DNA of 7,198 nt from an uncultured Cytophagales bacterium. GTDB taxonomy: Bacteria > Bacteroidota > Bacteroidia > Cytophagales > Amoebophilaceae. Below the pieces are notes generated by a model that had not been told where the DNA came from, did no database searches, and saw only the letters and a program-made list of their open reading frames with translations. The position numbers and the translations under genes were made by a program. The stretch is taken from positions 1 through 7,198 of the forward strand of contig CAJQOF010000103.1 of NCBI GenBank assembly GCA_905479855.1, written 5' to 3'. Of the stretch, positions 1 to 6,120 are shown piece after piece; positions within the stretch are counted from its first letter, which is position 1, and every line of letters begins with the position of its first letter.

Positions 1-2
1 GC

Positions 3-236
3 TACCAGGTGGCTAACTGCTATATGGGCAGGGTCGGGCTTATTAACTCTGGCGGCGCCTCTTCGGGAACTTCTGACTTGGCGGAGGCAGCAAGAACAGC
101 CGTTATCAACAAAAGAGCGGGCGGCATGGGGCTTATTACTGGCAGGAAGGCTTTCCAAAGGCCTATGGCAGAGGGGATTGAATTGTTGCACGCCGTGCAA
201 GATGTCTACCTGGCTAAGGAGATTACGTTGGCTTAA
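3..236 (+). CDS. fbaB: Class I fructose-bisphosphate aldolase, C-terminal part (5' end outside window)
   Basis: Last 77 codons of a class I (Schiff-base, DhnA/FbaB-type) fructose-1,6-bisphosphate aldolase, which interconverts fructose 1,6-bisphosphate with dihydroxyacetone phosphate and glyceraldehyde 3-phosphate in the cytoplasm. The reading frame is open from the left edge. The blocks [35 protein letters not shown] and AVQDVYL match the C-terminus of E. coli FbaB, a protein of about 350 residues, as I recall it, so roughly three quarters of the gene lies upstream. The C-terminus looks complete (EITLA, then TAA). A GTG at position 9 is an internal Val, not a start. The next gene begins 25 bases downstream on the same strand. 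The family assignment is firm. What I cannot see is the catalytic Lys region, which is outside the window. Confidence 0.93.
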   Translation, partial: YQVANCYMGRVGLINSGGASSGTSDLAEAARTAVINKRAGGMGLITGRKAFQRPMAEGIELLHAVQDVYLAKEITLA

Positions 237-243
237 AGTAACA

Positions 244-1509
244 CCAACAACCATTACCAAAATGAAACAAACCAGAAAAACAGTTATTGCCCTCCTTTTC
301 CTCTGCCTCACAAGCTGCGGCGATGGGCATACGCTAGGAATGGATGAGAAGAAAGGGGGAACAACTATAACCTCCAAGCACGATGCCACTTTGCTAAGGG
401 CTGCTGAGCATGGTCTTTGTGGTGTGATAACGCATGCGTTAGATAAGGGGGCGAATATTGAGGTAAAAGACACTCAGGGCGGTACTGCACTGCACTTCGC
501 TGCTAGTCACGGGCATAACGAGGTAGTTACTCTTTTATTAGCGCTAAAAAGCAACGTAGATGCAGCAATGGCTGGCGGAGAGACACCTTTACATATAGCA
601 GTAGGTTTGAAATGCTGTGGGGCTTTAAAACTATTGCTCGAAAATCAAGCAAAAGTTGATATACAAACAAAGCAAGGTCGTACTGCTTTGCATCGTGCAA
701 TTGCATTAGGCCATCATCGTGCTACCAGCCTTTTGTTATCTAGTGGCGCGGACGTTAATGGCTTAACCCATGATCATGATATGCTTTCTCCTTTGTATAT
801 CTCAGCGAATAGAGGTCATGATCGCATCATACCATTACTATTAGAGAAAAAAGCAGACATAGGCATAGTGGAGTCTAATGGCTATAATCCTCTTCATACA
901 GCAGCTGAACACGGCTTTCATCGTGTGGTCAAAGCTTTATTCTTGTGCAAAGATGTCAACATAGATGCTAAGACATCTAATAATGGAGCCACTGCTTTTC
1001 TGCTAGCAGTTAGGGACGGACATTTCAAAGCGGCAAATTTATTATTAAAGCACGGTGCAAATATGCATGCAATAACAAAAAACGGCAACAATGTATGGAC
1101 ATTGGCAACAAGCCTTGCCACCCATAAGGCAGAGCGATGGCTAAGAAAGCATAGCACTGAGTCCGGAAGGACGATAGCTAAAGTGCTAATATGTCATAAA
1201 GAAATAATCGGAGACACGACTATTATTTCTAAAGAATATGCGACATGTGCCCATGAGGACTGTAAGCGAAAAGAAGACCTAAAAAACTGCGCTCTCTGCG
1301 AGCAAGTCTACTACTACAGCCCAACTTGCCAAAAAGAAGATTGGAAGAAGCACAAGCAGGTGTGCAACAAACCTGAGAAAAAGGAAAAAGAAGAAGTTGA
1401 TTAGCATGACAGCAACGCCAACAACCATTACCAACGTGAAAAAAACCACAAAAACAGTTATTGCCCTCCTTTTCCTCTGCCTCACAAGCTGCGGCGATGG
1501 GCATACGCT
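244..1509 (+). repeat. Duplicated leader: 244-335 and 1418-1509 (tandem gene duplication)
   Basis: The two ankyrin-MYND genes share a leader at an offset of 1174 bases. Bases 244-260 equal 1418-1434, just before the copy-1 start codon. Bases 276-335 equal 1450-1509 without any mismatch over 60 bases, covering most of the signal peptide and lipobox. Homology fades upstream of about 240/1413 and becomes patchy after the first ankyrin repeat, then returns in the MYND region. The coordinates given span both copies. This supports a tandem duplication of about 1.17 kb, with the leader kept identical even at synonymous sites while the repeat domain diverged. Confidence 0.85.
262..1404 (+). CDS. Ankyrin-repeat lipoprotein with degenerate C-terminal MYND zinc finger (copy 1)
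   Basis: A 380-residue predicted lipoprotein. Residues 1-18 form a signal peptide (MKQTRK, then a hydrophobic stretch) ending in the lipobox LTSC, with Cys19 as the lipidation site. About eight ankyrin repeats of roughly 33 residues follow (about 42-305); the TALHFAA/TPLHIAV helix starts and LLL...GA(D/N) ends are clear, and the last ones are degenerate. A Lys-rich MYND-type finger lies at 329-368: Cys329, 334, 343, 346, 356, His364 and Cys368, with KEDWKKHKQVC typical of the family. The expected fifth zinc ligand is Tyr352 (codon TAC, 1315-1317), where copy 2 has Cys. Ankyrin and MYND domains bind proteins, so an effector or surface role towards a host is plausible but inferred. ATG 262 was chosen because it puts the Lys/Arg n-region directly before the hydrophobic core; an in-frame TTG at 178 would overlap fbaB. 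It stops 1 base before the ATG of its paralogue. Confidence 0.85.
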   Translation: MKQTRKTVIALLFLCLTSCGDGHTLGMDEKKGGTTITSKHDATLLRAAEHGLCGVITHALDKGANIEVKDTQGGTALHFAASHGHNEVVTLLLALKSNVDAAMAGGETPLHIAVGLKCCGALKLLLENQAKVDIQTKQGRTALHRAIALGHHRATSLLLSSGADVNGLTHDHDMLSPLYISANRGHDRIIPLLLEKKADIGIVESNGYNPLHTAAEHGFHRVVKALFLCKDVNIDAKTSNNGATAFLLAVRDGHFKAANLLLKHGANMHAITKNGNNVWTLATSLATHKAERWLRKHSTESGRTIAKVLICHKEIIGDTTIISKEYATCAHEDCKRKEDLKNCALCEQVYYYSPTCQKEDWKKHKQVCNKPEKKEKEEVD

Positions 1510-2656
1510 GGGAATGAATGAGAAGAAAGGGGGAGCAAGTATAACCTCCAAGCAGGCTACTAATCTGCATAGAGCAGCTGAGCATAATCTTTGCGGAGTG
1601 ATAACGCATGCATTAGAGAATGGGGCGAATATCGAGGCGACAATACCCAAAGGCCATACCGCTTTACATATAGCTGCTATCAAGGGGCATGAAGAGGCAG
1701 TAACTTTATTGTTAAAGCGTGGGGCAAATACCGAGGCAGTAGACCTTCAGGGCGCTACTCCCTTACACATAGCGGTTATCAATAACCATAAAAGGGCAAT
1801 CGCTTTACTGCTAGATAGGAGGGCAAATATTGAAACAATGTCGTCTATTGGCTGTACCCCTTTGCATTCAGCAACTTTCAAAGGTCACAGCAAGGTGATG
1901 ACTTTATTATTAGGTAGGGGGGCCAATATTGAGGCAAGGTCGTCTATTGGCTGTACCCCTTTGCATTCAGCAACCTTCGAAGGGAACAACAAGGTGATGA
2001 CTTTATTGTTAGATAGGAGGGCCAATATTGAGGCAGCAACACCTGAAGGTATTACCTCCTTGCATATAGCAGTCCAGGAAGGGCATAAAGACATAATGGT
2101 CTTATTACTCTCTAAGGGAGCAGACATAGAGGCAGCTAACCATGATGGTGCCACGCCTCTGCACCTAGCAGCTGCTATAGGGCATATGGAAGCAGTTGTT
2201 CTATTATTAAATAGCGGCGCAAATATAGAGGGAAAAACCTCTACTACTGGTACTACCCCCTTGTACGTGGCAGCTGAAAATGGTAATATCAACATAGCCA
2301 ATCTGTTGCTAGAAAGAGGGGCAGACATTAATACGATAGATATGGATGGACATACACCGCTAGATGCAGCACTTTGCTGTCCTCCAAGCCACATTGAGAA
2401 AGCCAAGAAGTGGGTTAATAAACTTCGTAAAAAACAAAAAAAAGGTAGACCGAGGGTTCAGAAAGTAATACCCATTCCTTCTAAAGAGAAAAATTTCCGT
2501 GAGGCAATGCTGCTTTTTCGGCAATGCGCCCACAAAGCGTGCAAGAAAATAGAAGACCTAAAAAATTGCGCTCACTGCAACCAAGTTGCCTATTGCGGCC
2601 CTGCGTGCCAAAGAGGTGATTGGAAAAAGCACAAGCAGACGTGCAAAAAAAAATAA
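1406..2656 (+). CDS. Ankyrin-repeat lipoprotein with intact C-terminal MYND zinc finger (copy 2)
   Basis: A 416-residue paralogue of the preceding gene. Its signal peptide has the same hydrophobic core and LTSC lipobox (lipid-accepting Cys29 with this start). Eight clear ankyrin repeats of 33 residues and a shortened ninth (DGHTPLDAAL) span about 51-350. They are much closer to the ankyrin consensus than those of copy 1 (for example GATPLHLAA and LLLERGADIN). A basic linker (KLRKKQKKGRPR) leads to a complete MYND finger: Cys374, 379, 388, 391, 397, 401, His409, Cys413, with GDWKKHKQTC. The start is uncertain. ATG 1406 lies just outside the duplicated region, whereas the codon homologous to the copy-1 start is GTG 1436, which would give a 406-residue protein and a more usual 19-residue signal. 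It is probably translated with copy 1, whose stop is 1 base upstream. Its function is unknown; host interaction is an inference from the eukaryotic-type domains. Confidence 0.86.
   Translation: MTATPTTITNVKKTTKTVIALLFLCLTSCGDGHTLGMNEKKGGASITSKQATNLHRAAEHNLCGVITHALENGANIEATIPKGHTALHIAAIKGHEEAVTLLLKRGANTEAVDLQGATPLHIAVINNHKRAIALLLDRRANIETMSSIGCTPLHSATFKGHSKVMTLLLGRGANIEARSSIGCTPLHSATFEGNNKVMTLLLDRRANIEAATPEGITSLHIAVQEGHKDIMVLLLSKGADIEAANHDGATPLHLAAAIGHMEAVVLLLNSGANIEGKTSTTGTTPLYVAAENGNINIANLLLERGADINTIDMDGHTPLDAALCCPPSHIEKAKKWVNKLRKKQKKGRPRVQKVIPIPSKEKNFREAMLLFRQCAHKACKKIEDLKNCAHCNQVAYCGPACQRGDWKKHKQTCKKK
1840..2038 (+). repeat. Recently duplicated 99-bp ankyrin unit within copy 2
   Basis: Two adjacent 99-base units (1841-1939 and 1940-2038), each encoding one 33-residue ankyrin repeat beginning SSIGCTPLHSATF. 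The first 36 bases, counted from 1840 and 1939, are identical, and I count only about ten mismatches over the whole unit. Neighbouring repeats in this gene are far less alike in DNA. The unit length is a whole number of codons, so gain or loss changes repeat number without breaking the frame. Confidence 0.88.
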
Positions 2657-2698
2657 CCGTAACCGCAAACAGACAAAACAATAGTCCCAATACACATT

Positions 2699-3541
2699 AT
2701 GGCGTGGTTTAAAAGAAAAGAAAAGGGGATCCTCACCCTAACGGCTGACAAAAAAGAGGGGCCGGATGGGCTGTGGCACAAAACGGCCAAGGGGAAAATT
2801 GTGCACGCTAAAACGCTGCAAGAGAACGCTTACGTATCGCCCGAGGATGGGTACCATGTGCGTGTAGGATCCAAAGAATATTTCGAGATTCTATTTGACG
2901 GGCAGCACTTTACAGAATTGGCGGCTAACCTCATGTCAGTGGATTCACTAGCGTTTTTAGATACCAAACCTTATGCCGAGCGCCTGCAAGCAGCGCAAGA
3001 AAAAACCCAACTAAAAGATGCCATTCGGGTAGCGCACGGCCCTGTGGATGGGCAAACACTGGTGGTTGCCTGCATGGACTTTATCTTTATTGGAGGCTCT
3101 ATGGGGGCGGTTGTGGGGGAGAAAATCGCCAGGGCTGTTGACTATGCCCTGGAACATCGTGCTCCTTTGCTCATTATTTCTAAGTCCGGCGGGGCACGCA
3201 TGATGGAGGCAGGGTTCTCGCTGATGCAGATGGCCAAGACTTCGGCCAAACTACTCCAATTGGCCAAGGCCAAAATACCTTACATCTCACTGCTTACCGA
3301 TCCTACCACAGGAGGGGTAAGTGCCTCTTATGCCATGCTGGGAGATTTTAATATTGCTGAGCCTGGGGCACTTATTGGGTTTGCGGGCCCGCGCGTGATT
3401 AGAGAAACAATTGGAGAGGACCTGCCTAAAGGATTCCAGAGCGCTGAGTTTTTGCTAGCGCATGGCTTCCTGGACTTTATTGTAGACCGACGAGAATTGA
3501 AAGCAACGTTAACAAAGCTGTTGCGTATGCTCGCTGCCTAG
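2699..3541 (+). CDS. accD: Acetyl-CoA carboxylase carboxyltransferase subunit beta (zinc-ribbon cysteines absent)
   Basis: A 280-residue AccD. With AccA it forms the carboxyltransferase that moves the carboxyl group from carboxybiotin to acetyl-CoA, giving malonyl-CoA for fatty-acid synthesis in the cytoplasm. The crotonase-like core is well conserved: IGGSMG (131-136), SGGARM (163-168), TDPTTGG (200-206) and GFAGPR (227-232), the glycine-rich loops expected to form oxyanion holes and bind acyl-CoA. The N-terminus starts [10 protein letters not shown], as is usual in the family. The segment that carries four zinc-binding cysteines in E. coli AccD (about residues 25-55 here) has none; the only cysteine in the protein is Cys125. 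From memory, many Bacteroidota AccD proteins share this loss, so it is probably a lineage trait, not damage. ATG 2699 is the natural start, 42 bases after the ankyrin gene; the DUF4293 gene follows after 21 bases. accA, accB and accC are not in the window. Confidence 0.95.
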   Translation: MAWFKRKEKGILTLTADKKEGPDGLWHKTAKGKIVHAKTLQENAYVSPEDGYHVRVGSKEYFEILFDGQHFTELAANLMSVDSLAFLDTKPYAERLQAAQEKTQLKDAIRVAHGPVDGQTLVVACMDFIFIGGSMGAVVGEKIARAVDYALEHRAPLLIISKSGGARMMEAGFSLMQMAKTSAKLLQLAKAKIPYISLLTDPTTGGVSASYAMLGDFNIAEPGALIGFAGPRVIRETIGEDLPKGFQSAEFLLAHGFLDFIVDRRELKATLTKLLRMLAA

Positions 3542-3562
3542 TACTACTAAACCATACAAACT

Positions 3563-4060
3563 ATGATTCAACGCCCTCAATCACTTTGCTTGCTTGTCGT
3601 TAATACCGCGCTCTTAATACCACTCTTTTTCCCCCTCTGGTGTAAACAAGCGCAGGACGTCCCCTACTTTTATGCGGAAAAAACCTACTACATACATGCA
3701 TGGTTCTTGGGAGAACAGTCTTTTGGAACTGGAACATATGCCATTCAATGGTTCCCCTATTGCCTGGTTGGACTCTTCTTTTTACTGGCAGTAGCAATTG
3801 CTACTTATGAACTCATTCGATACGACAATAGAGCTTTGCAGATCAAACTCGGTATTTTCAATACCGCTGTCATAGCAGTTAGTATAGGTTTGTTGCTATA
3901 CCTGACCCTACAAGAAGAAAAGCACTTACTTCCTAGCGTGGCTGGGGAGTATTTGCGGCTCTCCTTTTTGCCTGCTATCGCTTTAGTGAGCAACTTACTC
4001 GCCAATTATTTCATCAAGAAAGATGAAGCATTGGTCAAGGCGGCTAATAGAATGCGTTAA
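3563..4060 (+). CDS. DUF4293-family integral membrane protein
   Basis: A 165-residue membrane protein of unknown function. It opens with MIQRPQS followed at once by a hydrophobic segment, the characteristic start of the DUF4293 family of Bacteroidota (recognised from memory). Four membrane segments can be seen at about residues 7-26, 62-84, 97-116 and 131-151. Between the first two is an aromatic-rich loop (about 27-60, with PYFYAEKTYYIH), and the tail is short and basic. No catalytic motif is evident and there is no cleavable signal peptide. It lies 21 bases after accD on the same strand, so co-transcription is likely, but that does not establish a lipid-related role. Its stop codon is only 4 bases from the stop of the convergent murI gene. 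Confidence 0.8.
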   Translation: MIQRPQSLCLLVVNTALLIPLFFPLWCKQAQDVPYFYAEKTYYIHAWFLGEQSFGTGTYAIQWFPYCLVGLFFLLAVAIATYELIRYDNRALQIKLGIFNTAVIAVSIGLLLYLTLQEEKHLLPSVAGEYLRLSFLPAIALVSNLLANYFIKKDEALVKAANRMR

Positions 4061-4064
4061 GCCG

Positions 4065-4895
4065 CTAACCACCCAGCGATGCTGCATCCTCACGTGGGGC
4101 AGCCATACGTGTCAACTTGACCTCCCGGCCAAAAAAAGCATAAACGGCCCCTTCAAAGCTTGCCGTCATAGCCGAAGTCATAAAATAATCCTTCGCCTGG
4201 CGGCTAGTGCAGAGAAGTTGATGATGGGTTAAGAAACGGTTCACATACCTTGCAATAATCTCGCTAGCATCCACCACCGCCACCTGGGGCTTACTATCTG
4301 CATAAAAGGCTTGAATTTCCTTTTTAATAATAGCATAATGCGTACAGCCCAGCACAAGTGCTGAGATCTCTTGCAAAGCAGCGTGCTGTAGATAGTGATT
4401 AATCATTGGCTGATCGATACCCTGGGAGAAGCTGGCTTCGATCATGGGTATCAGCCGTGGTGTGGCCAGGGAGTTGAGGATAATTCCTGAACTTAAGGCC
4501 TGGAGTTTTTTCTCATAAACACCGGACTGCACTGTTCGCTGGGTGGCAATTAAAGCAATAGACTGTCCACTAAACTGGCTGCCGACATAGTCTACAAAGG
4601 GATCAATAACGTTGAGCACAACAGCCTTATTTCCCACATGGGCACTCGCCAGTTCATAGGCCACCGTAGAGGCGGAATTGCATGCCATAAGAATAACTTT
4701 GCATTGATGCTGCAAGAGTAGATCGCATATTTGGATAACGTATGCTAGAATGGAGGTGGTAGACTTCTCGCCGTAGGGGAGGTTGGCAACGTCCCCGAAG
4801 TAGACGATAGTCTCTTGGGGTAGTAGATCTTTCACTGCCCTGGCCACCGTAAGACCGCCAATACCACTGTCAAATATGCCAATTGGGCGGTTCAT
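4065..4895 (-). CDS. murI: Glutamate racemase
   Basis: A 276-residue glutamate racemase, which converts L- to D-glutamate for the peptidoglycan stem peptide, acting in the cytoplasm. The length is typical. Family motifs are all present: IGIFDSGIGGLTV near the N-terminus with catalytic-site Asp9, the FGD...PYGEKS loop (33-45), ACNSAS with Cys72 as one of the two catalytic thiols, and LGCTHY with Cys184 as the other and His186 beside it. The C-terminal tail (about residue 262 onward) shows no recognisable motif. ATG 4895 places the conserved N-terminus immediately after the start. Retention of murI implies that at least part of the peptidoglycan pathway is kept, which is notable if the organism is a reduced symbiont. 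A CAU tRNA lies upstream on the same strand, and a perfect palindrome sits 11 bases before the start. Confidence 0.95.
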   Translation of the reverse strand: MNRPIGIFDSGIGGLTVARAVKDLLPQETIVYFGDVANLPYGEKSTTSILAYVIQICDLLLQHQCKVILMACNSASTVAYELASAHVGNKAVVLNVIDPFVDYVGSQFSGQSIALIATQRTVQSGVYEKKLQALSSGIILNSLATPRLIPMIEASFSQGIDQPMINHYLQHAALQEISALVLGCTHYAIIKKEIQAFYADSKPQVAVVDASEIIARYVNRFLTHHQLLCTSRQAKDYFMTSAMTASFEGAVYAFFGREVKLTRMAAPREDAASLGG

Positions 4896-4906
4896 GATGG
4901 AAAAAT

Positions 4907-4920
4907 GGTTGTATACAACC
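4907..4920. promoter_or_regulatory. Perfect 14-bp palindrome upstream of murI
   Basis: GGTTGTATACAACC is its own reverse complement and ends 11 bases before the murI start codon. Read towards murI it can fold as a five-pair hairpin with a TATA loop, followed by ATTTTT. That resembles a short intrinsic terminator or attenuator for transcription coming from the tRNA. Equally it could be an operator for a dimeric regulator. The symmetry is certain; the function is not. Confidence 0.45.
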
Positions 4921-4956
4921 TTATATTAGCCACAGAAGTGGTTAAGCTTAGGAAAG

Positions 4957-5030
4957 TGGGCCCACCAGGGATTGAACCTGGAACCACCTGATTATGAGTC
5001 AGGTGCTCTAACCGATTGAGCTATGGGCCC
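4957..5030 (-). tRNA. tRNA with CAU anticodon (elongator Met, or Ile2 by its identity elements)
   Basis: A 74-nt cloverleaf on the minus strand without introns: 7-bp acceptor stem (GGGCCCA with TGGGCCC), D arm GCTC/GAGC, anticodon stem CCTGA/TCAGG with loop CTCATAA (anticodon CAU), variable TGGTT, T arm CCAGG/CCTGG with loop TTCAATC, and discriminator A73. The 3' CCA is not encoded (the next bases are CTT), so it must be added enzymatically. CAU anticodons occur in initiator Met, elongator Met and the AUA-reading Ile2, whose C34 is changed to lysidine by TilS. The paired first position (G1-C72) argues against initiator. C4-G69, C5-G68 and U29-A41 are the features I recall as TilS determinants in E. 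coli, which favours Ile2, but rules for Bacteroidota may differ. An automatic anticodon-only call would be Met. Confidence 0.93.
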
Positions 5031-5185
5031 GAAATAGGAAAAAATAAAATAAAAGGGAGCAACATCACACCTTGGTGGGCAAGTCAAGCCTACAAACCGG
5101 TTGCTTAGATCAACAACGTCAAGCCCTATTGGCGGGGTTAAAGTATGCAGCGATATCTTCGCTATTCCCTCACCAAATCTATTTT
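5031..5185. other. Intergenic region between divergent tRNA and miaA
   Basis: 155 bases that should hold the start signals for the leftward tRNA and the rightward miaA. An A-rich stretch (5034-5055) lies directly upstream of the tRNA 5' end and would be the AT-rich part of its promoter. A small inverted repeat, AGCGA/TCGCT with a 5-base loop, lies at 5149-5163 in the miaA leader. I see no clear Bacteroidota -33/-7 pair. The miaA frame stays open back to a TTG at 5072, but the extra residues do not resemble MiaA. Confidence 0.4.
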
Positions 5186-6103
5186 ATGTCCTCATCCACT
5201 GCGCAAAAGTACTTAATTGTTGTGACAGGTCCCACAGCTGTGGGCAAAACAGCCCTCTGTATTCAGCTAGCGCAACATCTGAACACTGAAATTGTCTCTT
5301 CCGATGCCCGGCAGCTTTACCAGGGAATGGCTATTGGCACTGCACAGCCTACGCCCGAAGAAGTGAAAGCTGTGCCACACCACCTTGTTGATTTTCTGCC
5401 TATACAAGCGACCTATAATGCGGGAATGTTTGCGCAAGATGCCTTGGCAACGCTGGAGACTTTGTTTAAAGAGCATGATCATGTGCTGATGACAGGGGGC
5501 TCTGGGTTGTATATACAGGCGGTGTGCCAAGGATTGGATGCAATGCCTCCCGTTGACCAAAAAACGCGGGCAATGCTTAACGCAAGATGCCAACAAGAGG
5601 GGTTGGGGGTACTGGTGAGCGAGCTGGCAATAAAGGACCCTGCTTACTACGCGATCGTGGACCGGGCCAATCCTCAGCGCATTATCAGGGCACTAGAAGT
5701 GTGCTTTTCTACTGGCAAGGCGTACAGCAGCTTTCGAAAACAGCAGCCAGCAACCAGGCCTTTTACCGTGATTAAAATAGGCCTTGCGCGAGATCGTGAG
5801 GAACTTTATCAGCGCATAGACTTGCGGGTGGAGCAAATGATGGAGCAAGGCTTGCTGGAAGAGGCCAAGACGCTCTATCCTTATAGAGACTTGGCTGCTT
5901 TGCAGACGATAGGCTATCGTGAGCTCTTTGGCTACTTCGCTGGGGATTATGCCGAAAAAGAGGCGATGAGATTACTCCAAAGAAACACGCGAAGGTATGC
6001 AAAAAGGCAACTTACGTGGTTTGGCCGTGATGAGACTATCCATTGGTTTCACCCTGACGATAGGGCTGCTATATTAAAGCATGTTCAGGAAATGGCTGTG
6101 TGA
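5186..6103 (+). CDS. miaA: tRNA dimethylallyltransferase (isopentenyl-tRNA transferase)
   Basis: A 305-residue MiaA, which transfers a dimethylallyl group from dimethylallyl diphosphate to N6 of A37 in tRNAs reading codons that begin with U, the first step of the i6A/ms2i6A modification. Visible motifs: P-loop GPTAVGKT (15-22), the SSDARQLYQGM segment with the catalytic Asp40, IGTAQP (50-55), VPHHLVD (64-70), GGSGLY (105-110), then near the C-terminus QTIGYRELFGYF and NTRRYAKRQLTWF. These are the classic MiaA signatures and the length is normal. ATG 5186 was chosen because the P-loop then starts at residue 15 as in homologues; the frame is open further upstream from a TTG at 5072, but the extra 38 residues look non-coding. 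The preceding bases are AT-rich (TCTATTTT) with no Shine-Dalgarno, as is common in Bacteroidota. It converges with the ORF6N gene, 6 bases apart. Confidence 0.95.
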   Translation: MSSSTAQKYLIVVTGPTAVGKTALCIQLAQHLNTEIVSSDARQLYQGMAIGTAQPTPEEVKAVPHHLVDFLPIQATYNAGMFAQDALATLETLFKEHDHVLMTGGSGLYIQAVCQGLDAMPPVDQKTRAMLNARCQQEGLGVLVSELAIKDPAYYAIVDRANPQRIIRALEVCFSTGKAYSSFRKQQPATRPFTVIKIGLARDREELYQRIDLRVEQMMEQGLLEEAKTLYPYRDLAALQTIGYRELFGYFAGDYAEKEAMRLLQRNTRRYAKRQLTWFGRDETIHWFHPDDRAAILKHVQEMAV

Positions 6104-6120
6104 AAACCATTATTTTTCAC
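6100..6120. terminator. Candidate bidirectional terminator between miaA and the ORF6N gene
   Basis: GTGAAAA (6100-6106) and TTTTCAC (6114-6120) are exact complements around a 7-base loop that overlaps both stop codons. Read rightward, the 3' arm contributes a T run (6113-6117); read leftward, a T run also arises from the A-rich arm. The stem is A/T-rich and therefore weak, but its place between convergent genes suits a shared terminator. Confidence 0.4.

Noticed and set aside
178..261. In-frame N-terminal extension of ankyrin copy 1 from TTG 178
   Set aside because: It overlaps the end of fbaB in another frame and would put 28 unrelated residues before a normal lipoprotein signal peptide. 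Homology with copy 2 begins only at about 240.
918..2690. Minus-strand ORFs antisense to the ankyrin genes (918-1157, 1229-1609, 1279-1683, 1885-2406, 2481-2690)
   Set aside because: They are shadows of the repetitive coding sequence on the plus strand, with no recognisable domains.
4040..4065. GCGGCT/AGCCGC hairpin across the DUF4293-murI convergent stops as a terminator
   Set aside because: The stem is 6 bp with a 14-base loop and no T run follows on either strand. It is too weak to annotate.
5072..5185. N-terminal extension of MiaA from TTG 5072
   Set aside because: The 38 extra residues show no MiaA features, and ATG 5186 gives the usual distance to the P-loop.
5267..6002. Minus-strand ORFs within miaA (5267-5596, 5772-6002)
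   Set aside because: The plus-strand MiaA reading is unambiguous and the antisense translations have no family features.
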